Shown piece after piece: positions 1 to 8,291 of a stretch of DNA of 64,000 nt. Position 1 is the first letter of the stretch. Each line of letters begins with the position of its first letter. The notes beneath the pieces are model-generated. The model was not told where the DNA came from and searched no databases. It worked only from the letters and a program-made list of their open reading frames with translations. Position numbers and translations under genes: made by a program. Source of the stretch: Alphaproteobacteria bacterium (lineage in GTDB: Bacteria; Pseudomonadota; Alphaproteobacteria; Rhizobiales; Xanthobacteraceae); assembly GCA_005884685.1 (NCBI GenBank), contig VBAH01000076.1, forward strand, positions 62,001 through 126,000, written 5' to 3'.

Positions 1-579
1 TATGCGGGCATCGAGAAGTTCGAGACCGGCGACGTCGACGTGGTGCCGCAGCTCAGCCGCCTGAAGCAGGCCGGAGCCGACGTGCTGTTCCTCGTCGCCA
101 ACGTCGCGCCGTCCTCGCAGGTGGTCAAATCGCTCGACCGCATGAGCTGGGACGTTCCGATCGTGTCGCATTGGGGGCCCGCCGGCGGCCGGTTCAGCGA
201 GCTCGCCGGCGCGAGCGCCGCCAAGGTCCATTTCATCCAGACCTTCAGCTTTTCCGGCAACGACAGCCCGAAGGCGAAGGCGCTGTTCGAGGCGCTCAGG
301 AAGAAATATCCGGAGATCAAATCGTTCGCCGACGTGACGCCGGCGGTGGGCATCGCGAACGCCTACGACGGGATGCACCTGATTGCGCTCGCAATCGGCA
401 AGGCCGGCTCGACCGAAGGCCCGAAGATCCGCGCGGCGTTGTATGAGATCGACAAGTATGAGGGGTTGATCAAGACTTACGCCAAGCCGTTCACGCCAAC
501 CAACCACGACGCTTTGTCGGCTCAGGATTACATTTTCACCTACTTCAAGGGTGACGAGATCCTGCCGCTGACGCAGTAA
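1..579 (+). CDS. Branched-chain amino acid-type ABC transporter substrate-binding protein, 5'-truncated by the window edge
   Basis: Only the C-terminal 192 codons are present; the reading frame is open from base 1, so the start lies outside the window. The protein is the C-terminal lobe of a periplasmic binding protein of the Peripla_BP_6 (LivJ/LivK-like) family. The visible lobe contains a block typical of this family, asking where the ligand-binding cleft closes (AYDGMHLIALAIGKAG) and ends in FKGDEILPLTQ. It would capture the ligand in the periplasm and deliver it to the permease encoded immediately downstream (LivH at 638). Placement ahead of livH and a LivM-LivG-LivF fusion supports the assignment. 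The ligand cannot be read from sequence; the downstream amidohydrolase and AllFGH genes suggest a ureide, amide or related nitrogen compound (inference). Confidence 0.85.
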   Translation, partial: YAGIEKFETGDVDVVPQLSRLKQAGADVLFLVANVAPSSQVVKSLDRMSWDVPIVSHWGPAGGRFSELAGASAAKVHFIQTFSFSGNDSPKAKALFEALRKKYPEIKSFADVTPAVGIANAYDGMHLIALAIGKAGSTEGPKIRAALYEIDKYEGLIKTYAKPFTPTNHDALSAQDYIFTYFKGDEILPLTQ

Positions 580-596
580 TCCCGCCCTGCAAGCGA

Positions 597-619
597 GCGG
601 GCGCGGTCGCCGCGCCCGC
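597..619 (+). promoter_or_regulatory. Perfect GC-rich hairpin between binding-protein gene and livH
   Basis: Bases 597-606 and 610-619 are a perfect 10-bp inverted repeat (GCGGGCGCGG / CCGCGCCCGC) with a 3-base loop. No T-run follows, so it is unlikely to be a strong intrinsic terminator. In ABC import operons, hairpins after the binding-protein gene often stabilise its mRNA or attenuate read-through so that binding protein outnumbers permease. That role is inferred from position. Confidence 0.6.
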
Positions 620-637
620 GCATGCTTTGGAAACGTC

Positions 638-1510
638 ATGCTGGTGGTCTCCGCGATCATTTCCGGACTTGGCCTCGGCAGCATGTACGGCCTGATCGCG
701 CTCGGCTTCCACGTCACCTACGTGGTTTCCAACACCGTCAACTTCTCGCAGGGCTCCTCGATGATGCTCGGGGCCGTGCTGGGTTACGTGTTCGGGATAC
801 GGCTCGGCTGGCCCATGCCGCTCGCGATCCTGATCGCGCTGATCCTGTGCGCGCTGTTCGGACTCGTGGTCGAGCGCACCCTGGTGCGCCCGTTCGCCGA
901 GCGCGGATCGAACGCCTGGCTGATGGCGACGGTCGCCGGCGGCATCGTGCTCGACAACAGTGTGCTGTTCACCTTCGGCAAAGAGCCGCGTGGTTTTCCT
1001 TCCGTCCTGGCGACGAAGCCGATCGACCTGTTCGGCGCCGGGGTCTATCCGCTGCAACTCGTGATCCCACTCGCCGGCCTCGGCATCGCGGTCGCGCTCC
1101 ACCTCGCGCTGAACCGCACGCGCGTCGGCAAGGCGCTGCTCGCGGTGGTACAGAACAAGGATGCCGCGCAGCTGATGGGCATCAACGTGCGCCTCGCGGT
1201 CGCGAGTTCGTTCGCCCTTTCGACCGTGCTCGCCGGCCTCGCCGGTCTGCTGATCGCGCCACTCTACAGCGTGCACTCCGACATGGGCACGCTGTTCGGC
1301 ATCAAGGCGTTCGCGGTGGCGATCCTCGGCGGCATCACGTCGGCGTGGGGCGTGATGCTCGCCGGCCTCGTCTATGGGCTGCTGGAGGCGCTGGTCACGG
1401 CCTTCTTCGGCTCGACTTACACGCAGATCGTGGTGTTCTCGGTCGTGATCGTCGCGTTGACGCTGATGCCGAACGGGCTGCTCGGCCGCGCCGCCGTCAA
1501 CAAGGTATGA
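638..1510 (+). CDS. livH: LivH-like branched-chain amino acid-type ABC permease
   Basis: 290-residue integral membrane protein, the usual length for LivH, with about eight hydrophobic segments. Family landmarks include the N-terminal SGLGLGSMYGLIALGFHVTY block, the NFSQGS motif of the first half, and a late KAFAVAILGGITSAWG segment typical of the cytoplasmic loop region that contacts the ATPases. It forms half of the membrane channel of a Liv/HAAT importer with the LivM part of the next gene. The ATG at 638 comes right after the intergenic hairpin, and the stop overlaps the next start (ATGA, 1507-1510), so translation is probably coupled. The substrate is unknown. Confidence 0.92.
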   Translation: MLVVSAIISGLGLGSMYGLIALGFHVTYVVSNTVNFSQGSSMMLGAVLGYVFGIRLGWPMPLAILIALILCALFGLVVERTLVRPFAERGSNAWLMATVAGGIVLDNSVLFTFGKEPRGFPSVLATKPIDLFGAGVYPLQLVIPLAGLGIAVALHLALNRTRVGKALLAVVQNKDAAQLMGINVRLAVASSFALSTVLAGLAGLLIAPLYSVHSDMGTLFGIKAFAVAILGGITSAWGVMLAGLVYGLLEALVTAFFGSTYTQIVVFSVVIVALTLMPNGLLGRAAVNKV

Positions 1511-3990
1511 CGATGCGCTTCGCGATGCCGCTCACGATCCTGGGGCTGACCGGTGCGGGCATCGCCTTTGCGTTGCTGGCCGGCAGCTACGCGCACTTCA
1601 TCCTCGCCCTGGTCGCGCTCACCACCGTGGTCGGCGTCGGACTCAACATCCTGGTCGGGCTTGCCGGCCAGGTGTCGCTCGGCCATATCGGCTTCTACGC
1701 CATCGGCGCCTACGCGACCGCGATCCTGACCCTCAAGGGCCTGAGTTTCTGGCTCGCCTTGCCCCTTTCCGGCGCGCTCGCCGGCATCATCGGGGCCGCT
1801 CTGGCGCTGCCGGCGCTGCGGGTGAGCGGGCCCTATCTGGCGATGATCACCATCGCGTTCGCGTTCATCGTCCAGCATGGCACGATCGAATGGCGCGAGC
1901 TGACCGGCGGTCAGAACGGACTGATGGGCATCATGCCGCCCTCGCTCGGCCCGCTCGCCTTTGCCGAGCGCGAGATGGCGATCCTCTCGACCCTGCTCGC
2001 CGGTCTCGCGCTCTACTTATTCCATCGCCTGGCAGGGAGCGGCTGGGGCAAGGCGATGCTGGCGGTGCGCGACAGCGAGACTGCGGCGCGCTCGATCGGG
2101 CTCAATCCTGTCACCACGAAGACCGTCGCGTTTGCGCTCTCGGCGCTGTTCACGGGGCTCGCCGGCGCGATCTTCGCACCGCTGATGATGTTCGTTGCCC
2201 CGGATTCGTTCCCGTTTTCACAGTCGATCCTCTTCCTGCTCGCCGTGATCGTCGGTGGCGCCGGGTGGGTGGTCGGACCGGTGGTCGGCGCGATCGTCAC
2301 CGTCGTGCTGCCCGAGCTGCTGGCCTGGCTCGCCGAATACCGGCTGCTGCTGTTCGGCGCTCTGCTGCTGGTGACGCTGTGGCTCGCCCCAGCCGGCGTC
2401 ATCGGTACGCTCGCGCGTCGCATGCCGCGCCGCAAACCTGACGCGGGCAAGCCCGCCGACATCGATCTGCAGTCTTTTCTTGGCCGTGGCGCGAGCAGTG
2501 CACTCGATGTGAAAGGCATCGGCATCGCGTTCGGCGGCATCAAGGCCGCGACCGATGTGAGCTTCACCGCGGCACCGGGGCGTATCACCAGTGTCATCGG
2601 CCCGAATGGCGCCGGCAAGACCACCGTGCTCAATATGATCGGCGGCTTCTACCGGCCGCAGAGCGGAGAAATCCGCCTCGGTGCCGCCGATCTCGCGGGC
2701 GCGCCGGCTTGGCGCGTCGCGCGCGCCGGGATCGCGCGCACCTACCAGACGACGCAGCTGTTCGGCACCATGGGCGCGCTCGACAACGTATTGATCGCGT
2801 TGCGCCGCGGGCGGCTCGGCAATCCGGTCAAGGCGCTCGACGCGCCCGCGGATCGCCGCGCGGCCGCCGCACTGCTCGCGTTCGTCGGCTATCGCGGCGC
2901 GCCCGATACGGCGGCGGCCGATCTGGCGCACGTCGATCGCCGGCTGGTCGAAATCGCGCGCGCGCTCGCGACCCGCCCGCAGGTCCTGCTGCTCGACGAG
3001 CCGGCCGCCGGCCTGATGCGCTCCGACAAGGCGGCCTTGAGCACGCTGCTGCGCCGCATCGCCGACCGCGGCATCGCGGTGATCCTGGTCGAGCATGACA
3101 TGACGCTGGTCATGGGCATCTCCGACCACGTGGTGGTGCTCGACGCCGGGAGAGTCATCGCGTCTGCGGCGCCGGCAGTCGTGCGCCGCGACCCGCTCGT
3201 GCTCGACGCCTATCTGGGCAGCACCGCCTATGCGCGTCCGCGCGCGGCGCCGTGGCAGGGGCCAGGCGACCCGGTGCTCGCCGCCGTGAAACTGCGCGCC
3301 GGCTATGGTGCCGCAGCGGTGCTCGACGATGTCGATTTCGCGGTGCGGCCGGGCGAGATGGTGGCCCTCCTCGGCGCCAATGGGGCCGGCAAGTCGACCA
3401 CCATGCGCGCCGTCACCGGGCTGCTGCGGCCGGTCGCGGGCGCAATCGTGCTTGAGGACCGCGACATCGTGGACCTCGAAGCGCACCGCATCGCCGCGGC
3501 CGGCGTTGCGCTTGTGCCTGAAGGCCGTCAGGTGTTCCCCGAGCTGACCGTCCTCGACAACCTCATGCTCGGCGCCAACACGCGGCGCCACGTCGATACC
3601 AGCGCCGAGCTGAACGCGCTGCTGACGCGATTTCCGCGCCTGCGCGCCCGACTGGCCAATCGTGCCGGGCTGCTGTCGGGCGGTGAGCAGCAGATGCTGG
3701 CGATCGCGCGCGCCCTGATGGCGAAGCCCCGCATCCTGCTGCTCGACGAGCCCTCGCTCGGGCTCGCGCCGGCGATGATCAACGAGCTGTTCGAGGCGCT
3801 TGCCGACCTGCGCGACGAAGGCATCACCATCCTGCTGGTCGACCAGATGGCGCGGCTGGCGCTGACCATCGCGGATCGCGGCTATGTACTGGAGTCGGGA
3901 CGTATCGTGCGCGCCGGTGCGGCTGACGAACTCGCCCACGATCCCGCGCTCGAGGCCGCCTATCTCGGCCACGCGGAAGCCGAGCAGTAG
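1507..3990 (+). CDS. LivM-LivG-LivF triple fusion: ABC permease plus both ATPases in one polypeptide
   Basis: 827 residues from the ATG overlapping the livH stop. Residues 1-~315 are a LivM-type permease (GLAGQVSLGHIGFYAIGAY block, many hydrophobic segments). Residues ~330-577 are a LivG-type ATPase with Walker A GPNGAGKT near 365 and Walker B LLLDEPAAGL; its signature region reads LAHVDRR rather than the usual LSYGxQR type. Residues ~589-827 are a LivF-type ATPase with Walker A GANGAGKS near 623, a canonical LSGGEQQM signature near 722 and LLLDEPSLGLAP. LivM-LivG fusions are common (one is encoded at 10023-11825), but having LivF in the same chain is unusual. The product would give the permease and both nucleotide-binding domains in fixed 1:1:1 ratio. 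A second ATG at 1513 is an alternative start. Confidence 0.92.
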   Translation: MTMRFAMPLTILGLTGAGIAFALLAGSYAHFILALVALTTVVGVGLNILVGLAGQVSLGHIGFYAIGAYATAILTLKGLSFWLALPLSGALAGIIGAALALPALRVSGPYLAMITIAFAFIVQHGTIEWRELTGGQNGLMGIMPPSLGPLAFAEREMAILSTLLAGLALYLFHRLAGSGWGKAMLAVRDSETAARSIGLNPVTTKTVAFALSALFTGLAGAIFAPLMMFVAPDSFPFSQSILFLLAVIVGGAGWVVGPVVGAIVTVVLPELLAWLAEYRLLLFGALLLVTLWLAPAGVIGTLARRMPRRKPDAGKPADIDLQSFLGRGASSALDVKGIGIAFGGIKAATDVSFTAAPGRITSVIGPNGAGKTTVLNMIGGFYRPQSGEIRLGAADLAGAPAWRVARAGIARTYQTTQLFGTMGALDNVLIALRRGRLGNPVKALDAPADRRAAAALLAFVGYRGAPDTAAADLAHVDRRLVEIARALATRPQVLLLDEPAAGLMRSDKAALSTLLRRIADRGIAVILVEHDMTLVMGISDHVVVLDAGRVIASAAPAVVRRDPLVLDAYLGSTAYARPRAAPWQGPGDPVLAAVKLRAGYGAAAVLDDVDFAVRPGEMVALLGANGAGKSTTMRAVTGLLRPVAGAIVLEDRDIVDLEAHRIAAAGVALVPEGRQVFPELTVLDNLMLGANTRRHVDTSAELNALLTRFPRLRARLANRAGLLSGGEQQMLAIARALMAKPRILLLDEPSLGLAPAMINELFEALADLRDEGITILLVDQMARLALTIADRGYVLESGRIVRAGAADELAHDPALEAAYLGHAEAEQ

Positions 3991-3993
3991 GCC

Positions 3994-5223
3994 ATGTTCG
4001 ACCTTGTCCTTCGTCATGCGCGTATCGCCGGCCGTGGTCCCGCGACGTTCGACATCGGGATTGCCGCCGGCAGGATCGCCGAAATAGCGGAAAAGATCGC
4101 AGCCGACGGACCGGACGAACATGTCGGCGGCCGGCTTGTCACGCCGGGCTTCGTCGAGACGCACATTCATCTCGACAAGTCCTGCATTCTGGATCGCTGC
4201 GGCTCGGGCGAAGGCACCTTGCAGGAGGCGATTGCGCAGGTCGCCGCCGCGAAACGCGACTTTACCGAGGAAGACGTCTATGCACGCGGACGCCGCACGC
4301 TGGAGAAGGCGATCGTCCACGGGACGGCGCGCATGCGCACGCATGTCGAAGTCGACCCTCGCATCGGCCTGCGAAGTTTCGAAGCGATCCGCCGCCTCAA
4401 GCGCGACTATGCCTGGGCGATCGATCTGCAGATCTGCGTGTTTCCGCAGGAAGGGCTGCTGAACGACCCCGGAACGGACGAATTGCTCGTCGCGGCCTGC
4501 GAAGCTGGTGCCGATCTGATCGGCGGGTGCCCTTATACCGACACCGATCCGCACGCGCAGATCGCGCGCATTTTCGAGATCGCGCGCCGCTTCGATCTCG
4601 ATATCGATTTTCATCTGGACTTCGATCTCGATGCGTCACGCATGGACCTCGAGGAGGTCTGCCGCCAGACGCGGGCGTTCCGCTACGGCGGGCGGGTCGC
4701 GGTCGGACATGTCACCAAGCTCTCGGCGCTGCCGCCCGACCGGTTGGCCGAAACCGCGCGGCGGCTCGCGGACGCGGGCGTCGCCGTCACAGTGCTGCCC
4801 GCGACGGACCTGTTCCTGATGGGTCGCGACCATGATCACAACATTCCGCGCGGCGTCACTCCGGCCCACCGGCTGGTCGAGCAGGGTGTGACCTGCTCGC
4901 TCGCGACCAACAACGTCCTCAATCCATTCACACCATTCGGGGATTGCTCGCTCGTGCGAATGGCGAACCTTTACGCCAACATCGCTCAGGCGGGTACACC
5001 GAGGGAGCTCGCGACATGCTTCGACATGGTGACGACGCAGCCGGCGAAGCTGATGAATCTTGATGACTACGGAATCGTTGTCGGAAACCCGGCCGATCTG
5101 ATCGTGCTGGATTCAAGCGATGCAGCCATGGCGGTCGCAGAAGTCGCCTATCCGCTGCTCGGAATCAAGCGCGGTCGCCGCAGCTTTTCCCGCGGCGCGC
5201 CTCTTCTGTATCCGCCCCATTGA
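3994..5223 (+). CDS. Amidohydrolase, cytosine-deaminase-like metal-dependent hydrolase
   Basis: 409 residues, starting 3 bases after the transporter stop, so in the same operon. It belongs to the amidohydrolase superfamily near cytosine deaminase/AtzC. The HxH metal motif is in ETHIHLDKS (about residues 54-62), a further conserved histidine lies in HLDFDLD, and another in GHVTKLSALP. At the position where cytosine deaminases carry the catalytic aspartates (HDDVxDP or SDNVxDP), this protein reads TNNVLNPFTPFGDCS, with asparagines. It probably hydrolyses a C-N bond in a cyclic amide, ureide or related imported compound, feeding the carbamoyltransferase encoded downstream; the substrate is inferred only from context. 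No signal peptide is seen, so it is cytoplasmic. Confidence 0.85.
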   Translation: MFDLVLRHARIAGRGPATFDIGIAAGRIAEIAEKIAADGPDEHVGGRLVTPGFVETHIHLDKSCILDRCGSGEGTLQEAIAQVAAAKRDFTEEDVYARGRRTLEKAIVHGTARMRTHVEVDPRIGLRSFEAIRRLKRDYAWAIDLQICVFPQEGLLNDPGTDELLVAACEAGADLIGGCPYTDTDPHAQIARIFEIARRFDLDIDFHLDFDLDASRMDLEEVCRQTRAFRYGGRVAVGHVTKLSALPPDRLAETARRLADAGVAVTVLPATDLFLMGRDHDHNIPRGVTPAHRLVEQGVTCSLATNNVLNPFTPFGDCSLVRMANLYANIAQAGTPRELATCFDMVTTQPAKLMNLDDYGIVVGNPADLIVLDSSDAAMAVAEVAYPLLGIKRGRRSFSRGAPLLYPPH

Positions 5224-5341
5224 TGTTTTGCCTGGCCTCAGCGGACGTTCAGGCGCGTGCGCATACCCAAGGACATTGGCATGTTGACGCTGGATTTTGC
5301 GTCAGTGCATGGTGAACGAGCCCACTGGAGCCGAGAAGTCG

Positions 5342-5533
5342 ATGGACGAAAAGGACGACGGTGCTTCGCACGATCTGCTCGGCGCGCCGCCGCGCGTGAT
5401 CAACATTGGTCTTGAGATATTCGCGGTGAATCTTGCCAGCCAGGGCGCCGAGGTTGCGCACGTGCGCTGGAGCCCGCCGGCGGGGGGAAATTCTCACCTT
5501 GCCGGTCTTCTCGAAAAACTCCAGGGCAGATGA
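5342..5533 (+). CDS. Small FdrA C-terminal-domain-like protein, probable carbamoyltransferase component
   Basis: 63 residues from ATG 5342, chosen because GGAG at 5327-5330 is well placed; starts at 5297 or 5309 are also open. The core PRVINIGLEIFAVNLASQGA followed by a WSPPAGG motif resembles, from memory, the short domain that ends longer FdrA-type proteins. The FdrA encoded at 6799 is only 492 residues and seems to lack that tail, so the domain appears to be made here as a separate chain at the head of the ylbE-fdrA-ylbF set. It ends 21 bases before the next gene. Role in subunit assembly or carbamoyl transfer is inference. Confidence 0.65.
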   Translation: MDEKDDGASHDLLGAPPRVINIGLEIFAVNLASQGAEVAHVRWSPPAGGNSHLAGLLEKLQGR

Positions 5534-5554
5534 AGTTCCTGAGAAGGCAAACCC

Positions 5555-6802
5555 TTGAAGACAATCGACCAAGCCAATCAGGAAGCGTTGCGGCGTATTC
5601 TCGCCGGTGATCCGGTTTTGGTCGATGTCGTTCCGGCAACGGAGGCCATTCCGGACCTGGCCGACCGCATGATCCTTCATGCCGGACCGCCGATCGGCTG
5701 GGATCGGATGTGCGGCCCCATGCGCGGGGCCGTCATGGGAATTGCCGTATTCGAGGGCTGGGCGGAGAACCTCGACGCCGCGGCCAAGGCCGCCGCTGCT
5801 TCCTTCGCGTTCCATCCCAATCACCACTTCGGTGCCGTCGGTCCGATGACGGGACTGACCACCCAAAGCCAGCCGCTCATGGTGGTCGAGAACAAGGCTT
5901 TCGGTAACCGTGCGTACTGCGCGATCAACGAGGGCCTCGGCAAGGTGATGCGGTTCGGCGGCAACGACGCCGAGGTTCTCAACCGGTTGCGCTGGATCCG
6001 GGAGGTCCTGGGCCCCGCCTTGGGACGCGCGATCCGTGAATCCGGCGGCATTGCGTTGAAGCCGCTGATCGCGCGCGGGCTGACCATGGGCGACGAGATG
6101 CATCAGCGCAACGTCGCCTGCTCGAGTCTGCTGCTGCGTCAGCTCGCGCCGTTTCTGGCGCGCACCTCGAAAGACGCCGGCGAGCTTGTCGCGTGCCTGG
6201 ACTTCATCGGCCGCAACGATCAGTTCTTTCTCAATATCGCGATGGCGATGGGAAAGGCGCTCGCCGATCCGGCGCGCGGCATCAAGGCATCCTCGGTCGT
6301 CACCGCGATGAGCCGCAACGGCACGGATTTCGGCATTCGCGTCTCGGGCACGGGCGACCGCTGGTTCACCGCACCCGTCGAGATGCCGGTTGGAATCTAC
6401 TTTCCCGGCTTCAGCGAGAAGGATGCAAACCCCGACATGGGGGATTCCGCCATCGTGGAGACGGTCGGGCTCGGGGCGTTTGCGATGGCGGCGGCGCCTG
6501 CCGTGGTGGGATATATCGGCGCGGGGCGCGCCTCGGAGGCGGCGGTCTTCACGCGGTCGATGGCGGAGATTGTCGTTGGTTCGAACCCCGCCTGGACCAT
6601 TCCGGCGATGGATTTCGCCGGCGTGCCGACCGGCATCGATATCCGTCTGGTCGTCGAGACCGGGCTCGCTCCGACCATCAATACGGGGATCGCGCATCGC
6701 GAACCCGGCGTGGGCCAGGTCGGCGCCGGCATCGTGAAGGCACCGCTCAAGTGCTTCCAGGACGCGCTTGTGGCATTCGCCCAGACGATGGGCGTCGAAT
6801 GA
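5555..6802 (+). CDS. allG: DUF1116 protein YlbE/AllG, oxamate carbamoyltransferase subunit
   Basis: 415 residues, TTG start at 5555 with AGAAGG at 5542-5547. The product is a DUF1116 (YlbE) family protein. In E. coli YlbE, FdrA and YlbF, since renamed AllG, AllF and AllH, together are the oxamic transcarbamylase of anaerobic allantoin breakdown, which converts oxalurate and phosphate to oxamate and carbamoyl phosphate. Recognisable family text includes ANQEALRRILAGDPVLVDVV at the N-terminus and conserved GNDAEVLNRLRW and SRNGTDFGIRVSG blocks. The stop overlaps the fdrA start by 4 bases (ATGA), indicating coupled synthesis. The actual carbamoyl acceptor in this organism may differ from oxamate; no carbamate kinase gene is visible in the window. 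Confidence 0.82.
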   Translation: MKTIDQANQEALRRILAGDPVLVDVVPATEAIPDLADRMILHAGPPIGWDRMCGPMRGAVMGIAVFEGWAENLDAAAKAAAASFAFHPNHHFGAVGPMTGLTTQSQPLMVVENKAFGNRAYCAINEGLGKVMRFGGNDAEVLNRLRWIREVLGPALGRAIRESGGIALKPLIARGLTMGDEMHQRNVACSSLLLRQLAPFLARTSKDAGELVACLDFIGRNDQFFLNIAMAMGKALADPARGIKASSVVTAMSRNGTDFGIRVSGTGDRWFTAPVEMPVGIYFPGFSEKDANPDMGDSAIVETVGLGAFAMAAAPAVVGYIGAGRASEAAVFTRSMAEIVVGSNPAWTIPAMDFAGVPTGIDIRLVVETGLAPTINTGIAHREPGVGQVGAGIVKAPLKCFQDALVAFAQTMGVE

Positions 6803-8277
6803 GCGTGATCCTCAACGAGGTGCGCCGCGCAACCTATCTCGACTCCATCGTTCTGATGCGCATTTCCCGGCAGATCGCCGCGCTGCCGGGGATAGAGGAA
6901 GCGGGCCTGATCATCGGGACGCCGGCGAACAAGGAGATTCTCCGCGACGCGGGCATTCTCGGTCCGGAGGGCGCGACCGCCGAGCCGGGCGACCTGATCC
7001 TCGCGCTCAGGGCGAGCGACGCGCGCGCCGGACAGGCCGCGCTCGCGGCAGCGACGCAGTTGCTCGATCAGCCGAGTGCGTTGGGCACGACGGCGGCCGT
7101 CGAGTCGTCGCGCACCATTCGCGCCGCCGTCCAGAGGCTGCCCGCCGCCAATCTGGCGCTGATCTCGGTCCCGGGAGACTTCGCGGTCGCCGAGGCGCGC
7201 AAGGCGATGGAGTTCGGGCTCCACGTCATGATTTTCTCCGACAATGTGCCGATCGAGGACGAGGCTGCCCTCAAGCGCGAGGCTCGCGAGCGGCGCCTGT
7301 TCGTGATGGGGCCCGATTGCGGAACGGCGATCGTCGCAGGCGGGCCTCTCGGCTTCGCCAACGTCGTTCCACGTGGTGACATCGGCATCATCGGCGCGTC
7401 AGGCACCGGAATCCAGGAAGTGTCATGCCTGATCGCGCGCGCCGGCCGCGGCATCAGCCATGCGATCGGCACGGGCGGGCGCGACCTCAAGGCCGAGGTC
7501 GGCGCGGTCACGACCCTGATGGCAATCGACGCGCTCGAGGCCGACGACCGCACCAAACATGTCGTGCTGATCTCGAAACCGCCGGCTGCGTCGGTCGCGC
7601 GGTCGGTGCTCGATCGTGTCGCGAAAAGCTCCAAGCCTTTCACGATCTGCTTTCTCGGCGCGACGGACTTCGCGTTGCCGGCAAACGCGCGTTCCGCCGC
7701 GACCCTCAAGGCGGCGGCTGACAGTGTTCTCGGAGCATCGGCGGCGAGTCCGGTGAAGCCGCCTGTGCGGCGTCTCGATGGCGGCAGACTGGTGCGCGGC
7801 CTGTTCGCGGGCGGGACGCTTTGCAGCGAAGCCCAGATCGTCTTCAGGCAGGCCGGGCTGCCCGTGATGTCCAATGTGCCGGTACCGGGCGCATCGGCGA
7901 TGGCGGGTGTGCATGACGGTCACGTGATGATCGACCTCGGGGACGATGAGTTCACCCGCGGGCGCCCGCACCCCATGTTCGAGCCGGGCGTGCGCGATGC
8001 TCCGCTGGCGGAAGCGCTTGCCGATCCCAGCGTCGGACTCGTTCTGCTCGATGTTGTCCTTGGCTATGGCGGCCATCTCGACCCGGCGGGGCATCTGGCG
8101 GCGTTCCTTGCCGGGCGGGAGCGCCGGGCGGTCATCGTGGCTTCCGTCACCGGGACCGATGCCGACCCGCAGCCGCGCGATGCGCAGGTCCGGACGCTGG
8201 TCGAAGCCGGCGTGGTCGTCGCGGACTCCAACGCGGGCGCGGCCGAGGCCGCCATTGCGGCGCTCGGCGTCTCCTGA
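6799..8277 (+). CDS. allF: FdrA/AllF, succinyl-CoA-synthetase-like subunit of oxamate carbamoyltransferase
   Basis: 492 residues from ATG 6799 within the ATGA overlap. It is an FdrA family protein related to the alpha subunit of succinyl-CoA synthetases: a GPDCGTAI motif at 171-178 and a nucleotide-binding loop GASGTGIQE at 199-207, followed by a second Rossmann-like half with DVVLGYGGHLDPAG. Family knowledge: FdrA is the core subunit of the E. coli oxamic transcarbamylase AllFGH. This copy seems shorter than the long FdrA form because the C-terminal GLEIFA/PPAGG domain is encoded separately at 5342. It sits between ylbE-like and ylbF-like genes, in the order G-F-H. Confidence 0.85.
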   Translation: MSVILNEVRRATYLDSIVLMRISRQIAALPGIEEAGLIIGTPANKEILRDAGILGPEGATAEPGDLILALRASDARAGQAALAAATQLLDQPSALGTTAAVESSRTIRAAVQRLPAANLALISVPGDFAVAEARKAMEFGLHVMIFSDNVPIEDEAALKREARERRLFVMGPDCGTAIVAGGPLGFANVVPRGDIGIIGASGTGIQEVSCLIARAGRGISHAIGTGGRDLKAEVGAVTTLMAIDALEADDRTKHVVLISKPPAASVARSVLDRVAKSSKPFTICFLGATDFALPANARSAATLKAAADSVLGASAASPVKPPVRRLDGGRLVRGLFAGGTLCSEAQIVFRQAGLPVMSNVPVPGASAMAGVHDGHVMIDLGDDEFTRGRPHPMFEPGVRDAPLAEALADPSVGLVLLDVVLGYGGHLDPAGHLAAFLAGRERRAVIVASVTGTDADPQPRDAQVRTLVEAGVVVADSNAGAAEAAIAALGVS

Positions 8278-8291
8278 TCCATGGTCCGCCG

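Noticed and set aside
622-1506. Upstream extension of the LivM-LivG-LivF frame
   Set aside because: Overlaps livH entirely; the ATG at 1507 in the ATGA overlap is the natural start.
2218-4614. 798-codon open frame on the minus strand
   Set aside because: Antisense to the LivM-LivG-LivF fusion and amidohydrolase; composition (Arg/Gly/His/Asp-rich, no hydrophobic core) is that of a high-GC shadow.
5249-6697. 482-codon minus-strand frame
   Set aside because: Shadow of the DUF1116 gene; no ribosome-binding site and no family resemblance.
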